Source: an uncultured Lachnospiraceae bacterium (lineage in GTDB: Bacteria > Bacillota > Clostridia > Lachnospirales > Lachnospiraceae). From it: a stretch of DNA of 64,000 nucleotides. The position numbers were made by a program, and so were the translations under genes. Every line of letters begins with the position of its first letter. Positions within the stretch are counted from its first letter, which is position 1. Positions 25,627 through 34,071 of this stretch are shown piece after piece. The notes beneath the pieces were generated by a model. That model was given only the letters and a program-made list of their open reading frames with translations. It had not been told where the DNA came from and ran no database searches. The stretch is taken from assembly GCA_910588285.1 (NCBI GenBank), contig CAJUQB010000004.1, positions 1 through 64,000 of the forward strand, read 5' to 3'.

Positions 25627-25677
25627 AAAAACAAATCGGGTAATTACGAAATGATCTCCTTCCGTAATTACCCGATT
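25627..25677 (-). terminator. Terminator of the diguanylate cyclase gene
   Basis: Perfect 15-bp arms AATCGGGTAATTACG (25634-25648) and CGTAATTACCCGATT (25663-25677), followed on the minus strand by TGTTTTTG. It separates the GGDEF gene from the molybdoenzyme promoter. Confidence 0.85.
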
Positions 25678-25709
25678 CCTGCGGATTCCAAAGCTTCCCG
25701 TGTATGCAA

Positions 25710-27113
25710 TTATTTATCGGAAGCCTCCGGCAGCTCGTCATAAAAGGTATAGCCGCACCTTCCGTTTTCTTTTGTGTGGTATAACGCCTGATCCGTCTGG
25801 CGGAACAATTCATCATGGAACCCATTGGCAGAAAACGCCACTCCCACGCTGACCGAATATTTGGGGAAATCTCCTTCGGGGTGCTGCAGCCTGTCATTAA
25901 TCAGGTCAATCTTCTCACTGATGGTCTGCTTGTTCCGGGGATCCATCTTGCCCATAAGCACCGCGAACTCATCTCCGCCAATCCGCATCACATAATCGCC
26001 TCTCCGGAAGTTCTCGTCCAGGAGGTTGGCAACCTTGATCAGGGCCTGATCCCCCATGTCATGGCCATAGTTATCATTGATGGATTTGAATACATCCACA
26101 TCAATCAGGAGAAATGCCAGATGCTCCGTGGAGGCCGCCAGCTGATCCTTCAGCTGCTCAAAGGACTGCCGGTTCAGGAGGCCGGTGAGGGCGTCCCGCT
26201 CCGCCTTCTGCCGAAGCATGTTCTGCTGTTCTAAGGTCATTTCATACACATTGTTGTAGGTAGCTGCAAGATACTTGAATTCGTAAGCGCCCGTAATCTC
26301 CAGGAAATTATTATTCTTAATACAGTTCACATAGATACGGATGGGCCTTAAGATCAGCACCGCAATCATAACATAGGAGAAAAGCACCAGGATCACCACA
26401 ATAGCCGTATAAATGCTCTCCCGGATCAGCGCCTCCTGCATGGAGATCTCGCTCTCCTCCTGCTCCTTTTCGCAGAATGCAATGACCGTTTCCGTTACCA
26501 TTGACATCTTCTCTTCAATCTGCTGCTTCATATCCCGGTATTCCTTTCCGAATACCAGCTCTGCGGCAGCCTCTCTCTTCTCCTGGTCTGAATAAGCCAG
26601 CTCCTCCGGAGACAGCGGGTATGCGCTGATGCCTGGCGCAATCTCCTCCATGTCCTCCCCCGCTGCCAGCGCTACCAGCTTCATGGCATGTATCTCATGA
26701 TCCATCAGCTCGTTGGACAGCTCCAGTGCCTGTCTGGACAGCTCTATGGCCTCGCTGTCCTTTTCATGCAGGTTCTCCTCCAACGAATCAAGGGCCCTGT
26801 CTCTTCTCCTGGTCTCCTCTGCCTCTGTAAAGTATGCTTTTGCATAGCTGTAGTCCCCAGTCACCGCGTAAAGACGTACCTGATCCGTCAGGTAATTAGA
26901 ACCCAGCAGCAGATTCTTGGCCTCCTCCTGGGCCAGTATGTATTCCTTGGTCATAACTGCAAGCTTCTGATGCTTGTTCCATACCCGGACAATGCCGATG
27001 CCCATCAAAATGGATACCAAAAGTGTAGCTCCCACCAGCCACAGGCTGATTGTGCGTATGCGAAATCCCCGAAGTGTCCCTGATTTATTCTTTGTTGCTG
27101 TCTCCTTGCTCAT
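25710..27113 (-). CDS. Membrane diguanylate cyclase (GGDEF)
   Basis: A 467-residue protein with a transmembrane helix at about 25-45, an extracytoplasmic helical sensor region to about 235, a second helix near 235-258, a linker with coiled-coil character (MTLEQQNMLRQKAERDALTG) and a C-terminal GGDEF domain. The active-site motif is RIGGDEFAVL (GGDEF at residues 379-383), and DALTGLLNR and DVDVFKSINDNYGHDMGD are intact, so it should make cyclic di-GMP. An RxxD inhibitory-site motif is not clear. It is monocistronic, ended by the hairpin at 25634-25677. Several TATGATA-like boxes lie upstream at 27130-27180. Confidence 0.92.
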   Translation of the reverse strand: MSKETATKNKSGTLRGFRIRTISLWLVGATLLVSILMGIGIVRVWNKHQKLAVMTKEYILAQEEAKNLLLGSNYLTDQVRLYAVTGDYSYAKAYFTEAEETRRRDRALDSLEENLHEKDSEAIELSRQALELSNELMDHEIHAMKLVALAAGEDMEEIAPGISAYPLSPEELAYSDQEKREAAAELVFGKEYRDMKQQIEEKMSMVTETVIAFCEKEQEESEISMQEALIRESIYTAIVVILVLFSYVMIAVLILRPIRIYVNCIKNNNFLEITGAYEFKYLAATYNNVYEMTLEQQNMLRQKAERDALTGLLNRQSFEQLKDQLAASTEHLAFLLIDVDVFKSINDNYGHDMGDQALIKVANLLDENFRRGDYVMRIGGDEFAVLMGKMDPRNKQTISEKIDLINDRLQHPEGDFPKYSVSVGVAFSANGFHDELFRQTDQALYHTKENGRCGYTFYDELPEASDK

Positions 27114-27240
27114 TTCCTCTCTCCTAATAGTAACATACGATTATCATACAGTTATCATATGTCCAGTGTATCATAGTATGTTGTATTCTACAAGAAAAAC
27201 AGGTCTTTTATTCAGGCGAATATTACCGAACACGAAAATC

Positions 27241-27306
27241 TGTTCTCACGGAATGCCCTCGCTTCGCTGGGGCAGCCCCTGCGAAGCTTGTGCGCATTCC
27301 TGACCC
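27241..27306 (-). repeat. Dispersed intergenic repeat, family A, copy 1
   Basis: This 66-bp segment (TGTTCTCACGG to TTCCTGACCC) occurs as the reverse complement at 35619-35684, with 62 of 66 positions identical by eye. It contains short palindromes such as GGGGCAGCCCC. It lies between the diguanylate cyclase promoter and the 3' end of the transglutaminase gene. Confidence 0.9.
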
Positions 27307-27318
27307 ACGAAGTGTAAC

Positions 27319-29949
27319 TCAAAGCCTTCTGCTTCTGTTTGACTTGAGGAAAAGCCCGGCAAGGGCAGCGGATGCCGCCAGCAACATCCATACATAAGGC
27401 ATGGCCAAAAAGGTGTCGCCGGTGCGAGGCGCCTTCACCTTGGTATTGGAGGAGTCCGACGTATGATTGCCGCCTCCGGACGAGCTGCTGTCTGCTTTTT
27501 CCCAGCCAACGGCAATGGGAGACAAGCCATATACTTTGAAGGTAATGCCGCTATTTGTCTTGGTCACTGCCGGATGCTCCACGTCTCCTGCACGGAAACC
27601 GTTCATATCCTCTGTAAACATATGGGTTACGACAAAATTATGGGTTGTCTTCCCTGTACCCGGCGGATAGGGCAGCGTTACGGTCAAGCCCTTCGACGGG
27701 AAATTCTCTTTTGTCGCCTTCTTCCATCCGAAGCCATTTTCATTGATCAGAAGCTCCACATCATAAACTGCGATATTTGCTGACTGGATTCCTTTGTATT
27801 TCTCCTGGAGCTTCGCCTTGATCTCCTTCTCGATCTTTTCAGGCGTATTCAGATGCTCCTTATTCTGAAAGGACTCCGGCACTTTGGAAATACCGTTTTC
27901 CACCTCGGTCTTAAAGGTAGATTCATCCTTCAGACGGATATTGCCCTGTATCTCCGGAAGCGCTGCCGGCATAGCATAATTTTCGCATCCGTCTCCCTGA
28001 AGCACGGCTGTATCCTGAGCATTTTTCCAGGACAGCTTCACCTTCTGTCTTCCTGCTGCCACAGTCTCATAGACACCTGTCAGCTTATCTGCCTTGCAGG
28101 TAAAGCGGACCGTTCCCTTATCCTTTTCCAAAATGCCTGTAAGCTTCAGCTCACCGTAGAGGGTTGCCGTTTTGCCTGTAATCAGATCCAGGCGGTCGCC
28201 TGCCTGCAGGGCGCTTACATCCCATGTCAATGTCTTCGGGGAAACGGTCAGAGCGCAGGTGGTCTTTGCCTCCAGATAATTGGCTGTTTCGGAAGCTATG
28301 GCTGTAATCACAGCGCTGCCGGCCTTTTGAATCGTAACCCTGCCTGTTGTGGGATCAATCGATGCTACCGAAGGATCGGAGCTGCTGTAGCGGACAACAG
28401 ATCCCGCCTCCGCGCCCTGGGCTGTCATCGTAAAGGCATTGTCGCCATAGGTCACTGTCATTGCTTTTTCGGAAAACGCAAAATTCTTCTGCTCTTCCTG
28501 TGAGGAAAAAACAGGAATGGTTATATGATCTTCTATTTTAGAGGTCTGCGGATTATAAATCTCCAGCATTATTCCGTTTCTGTCTGACACAAGTCCTGTC
28601 ACAATCCGCTTATCCGCATCCGTATACTGGTAGATCACTGCCGGCTCAGCATCTGTTGCCGGCTGAAAGGCATATACGGAATTCCCCACATTGAAGTATA
28701 AGACGCCCTTGAAGCAGGAAAGTCTGGAAAAGCTGTTTAAAAACATAGGCCATCCGTTTTCCAGAATAAAGCTTTTCACCTCGGTTTCATTTCCGCTGCT
28801 GTCTCTTTTCATCAAGGCTGCGCCTCCGATCACATTCTGGGAGCCGGCCGCAAGCTTGCTTTTGAGATAGTATGAATGTCCACCCACCGCATAAATTGCA
28901 GATTCGGCAAGGGGAGCCGTCTTATGCCATGAAGTATCGTAGCTCGTATCATTGCAGGTGATGCCGTTGGGCTCCCAGTTATGGGTTGCATTTCTCATAG
29001 CATCATCGCTCAGCAGAAAATAGGTATGCTTTACATAACCGGTTGCTCCTACCTGGTCAGCAGTTATATCATCATAGGTAAGATCTGCGTGATACCAATT
29101 TCCGCCCAGCTTCACATAATTCCATATGTGATTCATGTTCTGGCTTCTGCAATAGTCAACCTCAATACCAACCTCTTTCAGCAAGGCGGCATATGCCAGC
29201 GCATAGCCCTCGCAGACTCCGATCCCATTCACCAGCGCCTCGTATGCATTTCTCTTTTCAAAGCCCGGATTGCTATTGGCAGTCTTATCATATACCATGT
29301 GCTGCACCAGATAATCGTGGAGGGCCGTCGCTTTCTGCTCATCTGTCATACCGTTCTCAATGACCTGAGCCAATGCCCTGTCTATGGCAGCCTCGTACTC
29401 TGCAACACTGTTGGCGGTGTACTGGGGATTATAGGAAAAGGTACACTTCTCAATACCCCCACCCGCTGATGTAAAATATTCATAATTGAACACGTAAAAC
29501 AAATCCGGATTATTCCGTATCACATCCGGCAGAATACGATTCAGATCCGCTTCGCTGAGGTTATAGCCGGATAAATCCACTTCTGCGGCCCAGTTCTTCA
29601 TGGCTTCTGTCATTGCATTCCACGCAGCTTCGATCTGGGCATCCGTTGCAGCCGGCATTACAGCCGGATCCGGAAGATCATCCGTTGTGTTCGGCCCTGC
29701 CGGCTCTGACTGGGCATCCGTTGTGTTTGGCTCTGCCGCTTCCGGCATATCATCCGTTGTGTTCGGCTCTGACTGGCCGTCCATCAGCTGCCCATCCCCG
29801 TTCTCCGCAAGCTTTGGAGACGTTTCCTCCTCCGATACTGCTTCCGCTGCAGCTGCGTTGATGGGCGAATCATCCATCATCCCAGTGATAAACCCCATAA
29901 CAAGAAGAAATACCAGTACTCTCCTGCTGTGTTTCTTCCATTTGTTCAT
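27319..29949 (-). CDS. Wall-anchored transglutaminase-like surface protein with Ig-like domain
   Basis: An 876-residue secreted protein. It has a signal peptide (VLVFLLVMGFITGMM), then an acidic linker containing three PNTTD repeats. Next is a transglutaminase/protease-like domain with a likely Cys246-His274-Asp289 triad (GVCEGYALAYAALL, MNHIWNYVKLGGNWYHADLT). A Big_2-like Ig domain (YSSSDPSVASIDPTTGRVTI) and further beta-rich regions follow. The C-terminus has KAPRTGD, a hydrophobic helix and a basic tail, a sortase signal with Ala in place of the usual Leu of LPxTG. The start at 29949 follows GAGGAGAGAAG; 30003 is less likely. It probably acts on surface or gut proteins; substrate unknown. 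Confidence 0.85.
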   Translation of the reverse strand: MNKWKKHSRRVLVFLLVMGFITGMMDDSPINAAAAEAVSEEETSPKLAENGDGQLMDGQSEPNTTDDMPEAAEPNTTDAQSEPAGPNTTDDLPDPAVMPAATDAQIEAAWNAMTEAMKNWAAEVDLSGYNLSEADLNRILPDVIRNNPDLFYVFNYEYFTSAGGGIEKCTFSYNPQYTANSVAEYEAAIDRALAQVIENGMTDEQKATALHDYLVQHMVYDKTANSNPGFEKRNAYEALVNGIGVCEGYALAYAALLKEVGIEVDYCRSQNMNHIWNYVKLGGNWYHADLTYDDITADQVGATGYVKHTYFLLSDDAMRNATHNWEPNGITCNDTSYDTSWHKTAPLAESAIYAVGGHSYYLKSKLAAGSQNVIGGAALMKRDSSGNETEVKSFILENGWPMFLNSFSRLSCFKGVLYFNVGNSVYAFQPATDAEPAVIYQYTDADKRIVTGLVSDRNGIMLEIYNPQTSKIEDHITIPVFSSQEEQKNFAFSEKAMTVTYGDNAFTMTAQGAEAGSVVRYSSSDPSVASIDPTTGRVTIQKAGSAVITAIASETANYLEAKTTCALTVSPKTLTWDVSALQAGDRLDLITGKTATLYGELKLTGILEKDKGTVRFTCKADKLTGVYETVAAGRQKVKLSWKNAQDTAVLQGDGCENYAMPAALPEIQGNIRLKDESTFKTEVENGISKVPESFQNKEHLNTPEKIEKEIKAKLQEKYKGIQSANIAVYDVELLINENGFGWKKATKENFPSKGLTVTLPYPPGTGKTTHNFVVTHMFTEDMNGFRAGDVEHPAVTKTNSGITFKVYGLSPIAVGWEKADSSSSGGGNHTSDSSNTKVKAPRTGDTFLAMPYVWMLLAASAALAGLFLKSNRSRRL

Positions 29950-30303
29950 CTCTTCTCTCCTCTCTTTCTTTTTGCAGGCAGATGCTTCTGCGCTGCTTTT
30001 CACACCCCCACCACGCTCTCCATGGATTCACACAGAGCCAGAATCACTGTGGAATCCAAGACATGCCATAATCTTTACCGTTCATAGCAGATTGGGATTT
30101 CATTATACCTTATAAAAGGGAACCCGTCTAGCCCCAAACATTTCCACACCAGGGTTGTTTCACGAAGTACCCAAAATTTTTTTTTATTATAACTCCACTA
30201 TTGATCCAGTCAAAATCCCGTCTAATGAACGCTCTCACAGTTTTTCTTCCCTATCATCTGCTCACATTCGGTAAAAAAGCGCAAAATATCCCCTCTATCT
30301 TAT
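29950..30303. other. Intergenic region without a recognised gene
   Basis: About 350 bp that should carry the promoter of the surface protein gene (minus strand) and the vanished 3' part of an IS remnant. It includes a 10-T tract near 30180. I see no coding sequence or convincing hairpin. Confidence 0.5.
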
Positions 30304-30411
30304 TCAGCGCCAGATTGTGACTTCCCCGTGGTCATGTTTTGTCTCCCGGCCGCATCTTGGGTCCGGCACCGATTTCATGTATTCCAGGAGCGGTTTCGTC
30401 CGGAACTTGTT
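30304..30411 (-). pseudogene. Truncated transposase start (ISAs1/H-repeat-like)
   Basis: Directly after the stop of the 193-residue gene, the minus strand reads KFRTKPLLEYMKSVPDPR and then CGRETKHDHGEV before a stop at 30304-30306. An early DPR...KH pattern followed by HDHGE is typical of the N-terminus of ISAs1-family transposases. The DDE catalytic region is absent, so only the first 30 or so codons survive. Confidence 0.5.
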
Positions 30412-30412
30412 T

Positions 30413-30994
30413 TCAGCACAGGGAAAGCTCCACCCCCGTTTTTTCCAACAGCAGTTTCTGCTCCTGATTTATCTTTGATACCGCCCTTTCTTTTTCCATG
30501 TAAAGCAGATAAATGCTTTTCAGCACCTGCAGTTCCTGCAGCCCGACTCCATGTTCTTTATACATACGCCTGCTTAAGGATGAGGCCTGGACATTAAACT
30601 GATAGTGGAAATCCTGTTCCGGTTTCAGCGTCCTTTCTTTTGCAAGGTAAGTTTCCGGCGACCACTTCCACAGGATGATGGAAAGGACATCCTCCCAGTC
30701 ATTTCCCAGGGGCTTTTTCCACCCTTCCGGGCAAAGCTGCCATACTGCTTTGGAAAACCCATATTCCCTCACCTCAATCCCACTAAGGGATATTTTTTTC
30801 TTTTCGCTTTTTATAACCCCTTCCGGCGTGATGATACCGATATAAGTATCTACCGGCTGCGGATATTTCTTCCCGGGAACACGCCTGGATGTCCTCTTAT
30901 AAAGATAGTAGGTGTCCCCTTTCTTTTTTACCGTAGTTCCCCGAACCCTCTGCTCCTGCACCCAATCCGGATATTTCTTTTCTGTTACTGGCAT
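30413..30994 (-). CDS. IS-associated hypothetical protein
   Basis: A 193-residue soluble basic protein of unknown function. It begins MPVTEKKYPDWVQEQRVRGT, followed by TTVKKKGDTYYLYKRTSRRV and PVDTYIGIITPEGV. That Tyr/Lys-rich N-terminal module resembles the DNA-binding-like start of some transposase families, but no DDE motif follows. The transposase remnant 2 bp downstream suggests it was the first gene of an insertion element. AAGGAGAC precedes the start at good spacing. Whether it is still functional without the transposase is unknown. Confidence 0.55.
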   Translation of the reverse strand: MPVTEKKYPDWVQEQRVRGTTVKKKGDTYYLYKRTSRRVPGKKYPQPVDTYIGIITPEGVIKSEKKKISLSGIEVREYGFSKAVWQLCPEGWKKPLGNDWEDVLSIILWKWSPETYLAKERTLKPEQDFHYQFNVQASSLSRRMYKEHGVGLQELQVLKSIYLLYMEKERAVSKINQEQKLLLEKTGVELSLC

Positions 30995-31059
30995 AATAGT
31001 CTCCTTTCTGTATGAGTTGTATATACCTATACTATATAGATATTATACCTCTATAGGAC

Positions 31060-31107
31060 AAAAAAGTCGAGGGTTATGGAAAATTTGTATAACTTCCATA
31101 ACCCTCG
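31060..31107 (-). terminator. Terminator of the flavin/KTR cassette
   Basis: Perfect 14-bp arms CGAGGGTTATGGAA (31068-31081) and TTCCATAACCCTCG (31094-31107), followed on the minus strand by ACTTTTTTG. It closes the TetR/flavodoxin/FMN-binding/KTR operon. Confidence 0.85.
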
Positions 31108-31222
31108 TTAAAATGCCGTATTTATTATTTTCTATTATTCTTCATGAAACAACCCTGTATACCGTCAAGGGATTTGAATTAAAATCTATATAAAACAAAG
31201 CAGAACCAACAACTGTGATTTC

Positions 31223-31423
31223 TCACAAATTCATCGGCTCTGCATCTAAAGTGTCTGGCTCTGTGATGGTTGTAATCTGCAAATTCTTTACTTTAATCAA
31301 TGTTTCCTGCTTGCACTTCGGGCAGTAGAGGGGATAGTTTTTTTAAACGGTATCTTCTCTAATTCTGTCACGGGTCTTATTTCCGCAAACAGGGCAGCGT
31401 ATCCATTTCGTTTTTTCGTTCAT
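31223..31423 (-). pseudogene. Cysteine-rich KTR protein with in-frame stop
   Basis: From ATG 31423 the frame reads MNEKTKWIRCPVCGNKTRDR and IREDTV, then TAA at 31343-31345, then continues in frame KNYPLYCPKCKQETLIKVKN to a stop at 31223. Intact members of this small zinc-ribbon family, found in conjugative transposons of Firmicutes, read VLKNYPLYCPKCKQ. A single TTA-to-TAA change therefore explains the break. The two CPxC pairs that would bind zinc are preserved. The ATG overlaps the stop of the FMN-binding gene (ATGA), showing it belongs to that operon and pointing to a mobile-element origin for the cassette. Confidence 0.8.
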
Positions 31424-31830
31424 ATCTTCAGTCCTCCTTTGAGCGCATTTTCAACAGCCTTTTTTATGACAGTGCTTGAATTCGTTGCGCCAGAGACTGC
31501 ATCAACATCTATTTTCTGTTCCTCAATTATTTTCTCTATCACTTTTTCTGCGGCTTTTCCACGTTCATGCCTATGCTCCAAAATGTTAATACTTACAATT
31601 TCCCCTTCTTCTACAGTTACTTCCACTTTGGCATATATAAAATTCACATCGTATTCTCCGATATAAATTCCATCGGAAACATCAGCAATATCTATTTCAT
31701 CAAATGTAGTTTCCCCTATGGCTCGTTTATAATCAGCAACGTTCTTTAAGTAAACCGCTCCACAAATCAGACCAATAAGTAAAAAAAATAAAATGATAAC
31801 TGAAATTATTTTCTTTTTAGATATTCTCAT
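31420..31830 (-). CDS. Membrane-anchored FMN-binding domain protein
   Basis: A 136-residue protein with one N-terminal transmembrane helix (about 8-28) and an extracytoplasmic FMN-binding domain of the RnfG/NqrC type. The C-terminal DAVSGATNSSTVIKKAVENA contains the S(T)GAT motif whose Ser/Thr carries covalently attached FMN in that family. The start at 31830 is chosen over 31839 because GAGAGGTG is best spaced for it. The start overlaps the upstream flavodoxin-type gene. It probably takes part in extracytoplasmic electron transfer or flavin-based detoxification; no FMN transferase (ApbE) is encoded in the window. Confidence 0.85.
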   Translation of the reverse strand: MRISKKKIISVIILFFLLIGLICGAVYLKNVADYKRAIGETTFDEIDIADVSDGIYIGEYDVNFIYAKVEVTVEEGEIVSINILEHRHERGKAAEKVIEKIIEEQKIDVDAVSGATNSSTVIKKAVENALKGGLKI

Positions 31831-32411
31831 TTCAAACACCTCTCAATCTTTCTGACTATGTGCTTTGGAAGCTCCTTTTTAGAAGATGCGCCTGCATAAA
31901 CCACTTTGCCTATTGGTTTCATGCCTGCAGTCTTAAAAAATTCGTCCATATTCCGTATTGCCCCCCTGCTTTGTCCAAATATCCATGAAAATGGGAAAGG
32001 AGTATTGAGGGAAGTCAAAACCATATATTTTTTCCCTTTCAGACGTGGTTTGGGGAAAGTACTTGTTTCTTCCATAGCTGTTCCTAATAATCGGTCAAAT
32101 AAGTTTTTAACAGGGGCAGGGACATTCGCCCAATAAACAGGAGCCGCAAGAAAGACTATTTGACATTCACACAAAAGGCTGGCGATTTCCTGTATATCAT
32201 CTTTTTGCGTACAGACTTTCGTGTCTATACAGTTACGGCACCCTATGCAGAATGAGAGATTTTTTTCATACAAATTTATTTTAGTCACCATATAGCCTTT
32301 CTCCTCTGCTCTGCGGATTGCAATATCCATCATAGATGCCGTCTTTCCGTTTCTATGAGGGCTGCCTAAAATTGCAAGCGCCGATTTCTTATTCGTGGTC
32401 ATTTCACTCAC
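31827..32411 (-). CDS. Flavodoxin-family NAD(P)H-dependent oxidoreductase
   Basis: A 194-residue protein of the iron-sulfur flavoprotein / NADPH-dependent FMN reductase type: AILGSPHRNGKTASMMDIAI binds FMN phosphate, NLSFCIGCRNCIDTKVCTQK supplies a Cys motif for a compact [4Fe-4S] cluster, and FLAAPVYWANVPAPVKNLFD is the second flavin loop. It overlaps both neighbours (TetR upstream, FMN-binding gene downstream), so the three are one operon. It is controlled by the TetR protein through the palindrome at 33060-33080. Confidence 0.9.
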   Translation of the reverse strand: MSEMTTNKKSALAILGSPHRNGKTASMMDIAIRRAEEKGYMVTKINLYEKNLSFCIGCRNCIDTKVCTQKDDIQEIASLLCECQIVFLAAPVYWANVPAPVKNLFDRLLGTAMEETSTFPKPRLKGKKYMVLTSLNTPFPFSWIFGQSRGAIRNMDEFFKTAGMKPIGKVVYAGASSKKELPKHIVRKIERCLK

Positions 32412-33040
32412 TCCTTTTCAATCGAATGGTACAACATATCAAAACCATACTCTAAAAACTGAATTTTAGATAAGTTTATTGTTTTTTCAATGTATTCTTC
32501 TTTATTTGCCGCCAACTGGATAAGTCCTGACAACATACCCCAAAACTGCATGATAGCAGGCATAATTTTTATGTCATCACGCAAATCGCCTTTTTTCATG
32601 CCGCTTACTAAAAAATCCTTTATTTTTTCATTTATTTCCTCCCCGACTTGATAGGTTTCTTTCTCTTCGGGCAAATAATCTTGGCTTTCAAAATCAATGT
32701 TAATTTTATCTAACACCATTCTAAAATAAAAAGGAAATTCTTCTTGGTATAGGACTAATCCCCGGCAAATCATATCATACCTTGCCTTTGTTTCCTCCTG
32801 CTGCTCCAATGCAGAAGTTATATAACCGTAAAGCCTTTTCATGCTGTCTAACACTAAAAAACTGATAATTTCCTCTTTGTTCTCAAAGTACACATATAAT
32901 GTTGCTTTGCTATATCCCGCCGCTTTTGCTATATCATTCATGGAAGTTGCCGTAATCCCTTTCTCCATAAACAATGCCGAAGCGGCGGCGGCAATATTTT
33001 CTCTATGTACGCTTTTTGGTTCTTTTTTTCTGCGTGCCAT
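32408..33040 (-). CDS. TetR/AcrR-family repressor
   Basis: A 210-residue regulator: the N-terminal helix-turn-helix (ENIAAAASALFMEKGITATS, MNDIAKAAGYSKATLYVYFE) and a helical ligand-binding domain are both complete. AAAGGAGATATACAG sets the start at 33040 rather than 33061. It is the first gene of the redox cassette and sits 20 bp from a perfect palindrome, its probable operator. Inducers of such regulators are often electrophiles, quinones or drugs; the actual one is unknown. Confidence 0.9.
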   Translation of the reverse strand: MARRKKEPKSVHRENIAAAASALFMEKGITATSMNDIAKAAGYSKATLYVYFENKEEIISFLVLDSMKRLYGYITSALEQQEETKARYDMICRGLVLYQEEFPFYFRMVLDKINIDFESQDYLPEEKETYQVGEEINEKIKDFLVSGMKKGDLRDDIKIMPAIMQFWGMLSGLIQLAANKEEYIEKTINLSKIQFLEYGFDMLYHSIEKE

Positions 33041-33059
33041 CTGTATATCTCCTTTCAAC

Positions 33060-33080
33060 AATTAAACCATTGGTTTAATT
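33060..33080. promoter_or_regulatory. TetR operator palindrome
   Basis: AATTAAACCA-T-TGGTTTAATT is a perfect 21-bp inverted repeat between the TetR start and its promoter. Length and position fit a TetR-family operator. The inner TTAAACCAnTGGTTTAA has the classical dyad form. Confidence 0.85.
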
Positions 33081-33162
33081 ATATTCCGTTGTCATGATTA
33101 TGTCAATCTGCTTCGCCCTATATTCATAAATAGTTTTCAGTTATATTCACAAAACCCTCCCG

Positions 33163-33191
33163 AAAAAAACAGCAGAGATTTCTCTCTGCTG
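33163..33191 (-). terminator. Terminator after the XRE-type gene
   Basis: CAGCAGAGA (33170-33178) and TCTCTGCTG (33183-33191) form a 9-bp stem with a TTTC loop, followed on the minus strand by seven T. It terminates transcription coming from 33332 before it enters the TetR operon. Confidence 0.85.
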
Positions 33192-33331
33192 CCTTGCCAA
33201 TCATTCTGGCTGATTACGAAGTCTTTGAATTTAACATCCTTATGTAATGCCACCCTTGCACTGTTTTTTTACTTGGTGGGTATTAACCTTAAAATTTCAT
33301 TGAAAGAAATTTAACCAATAAACTATATTGC

Positions 33332-33910
33332 TCACAGAGAAAAAATCTTTGCCATCAAATAAACAACAATAAAAGCTATTGCTGCACTTCCAAACATATA
33401 TAGTACAGTTTGATATGGACGTTTTCCGATTTCTTGTTGTTTCTCTATCTCATCTAATCTTTTTCCATCCATAAAGGCAACAATTTCTTTATAGGTTGAA
33501 AGATTGTTTTCTTTTTTGACTTTATCTGCTATAAACGCAGAATATACTGCAACTGCATACACTACAATCCAAGGAATCATTCCATACCTGCCCATGAAAG
33601 CTATAAATGGAACCAATGAAATGACCGTTAGAATCAAAAATACAGCATATATACCTGCATATTTATTGAGCTTTTTAATTTCTGTTTCCTTGATTTCTTT
33701 TTTCATAATTTCAACATCTCCTTTAATTAGTTGGTCAAGAGATACGTTGAATACAGAACTTAGCAGTAATACACTATGAATATCTGGATAGTTTTTCCCC
33801 GTTTCCCAATTAGAAACGGTCTGTCTGCTCACATAGACCTTTTCTGCCAGTTCTTCTTGGGAAATCCCCATATTACTGCGATATTTTTTTATTTGTGCGC
33901 CAACTTCCAA
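33332..33910 (-). CDS. XRE-type HTH regulator with membrane segments
   Basis: A 192-residue protein: an N-terminal Cro/C1 helix-turn-helix (MGISQEELAEKVYVSRQTVS, NWETGKNYPDIHSVLLLSSV) followed by a linker and three hydrophobic helices (about 85-105, 110-130, 170-190). This architecture is common in Clostridia and suggests a membrane-tethered DNA-binding protein. An upstream ATG at 33931 lies before AAAGGAGGAAGAAAG, which points instead to TTG 33910 as the start. The gene is AT-rich and unlinked to a target operon. A terminator lies about 140 bp downstream. Confidence 0.85.
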   Translation of the reverse strand: MEVGAQIKKYRSNMGISQEELAEKVYVSRQTVSNWETGKNYPDIHSVLLLSSVFNVSLDQLIKGDVEIMKKEIKETEIKKLNKYAGIYAVFLILTVISLVPFIAFMGRYGMIPWIVVYAVAVYSAFIADKVKKENNLSTYKEIVAFMDGKRLDEIEKQQEIGKRPYQTVLYMFGSAAIAFIVVYLMAKIFSL

Positions 33911-34016
33911 CTTTCTTCCTCCTTTCTTCATTTGTCGATTGAATGGTATCCCTGAACCACCAGAATCTTATCATTCAACAAACCCAGCTTCTACCAAAAG
34001 AATTTGACTTTAGCCA

Positions 34017-34052
34017 AAATCCCTATGTCAAATCCTTTTGACATAGGGATTT
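34017..34052. terminator. Terminator-like hairpin after the TipAS-type pseudogene
   Basis: Perfect 16-bp arms AAATCCCTATGTCAAA (34017-34032) and TTTGACATAGGGATTT (34037-34052) with a 4-base loop lie 20 bp beyond the pseudogene stop. No long T-run follows, so termination strength is uncertain. Confidence 0.65.
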
Positions 34053-34071
34053 ATCTACGTTTACAACGAAA

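Noticed and set aside
25634-25677. Inverted repeat as an insertion-sequence end or operator
   Set aside because: Its position after the GGDEF stop and the following T-run fit a terminator; no second copy or transposase is linked.
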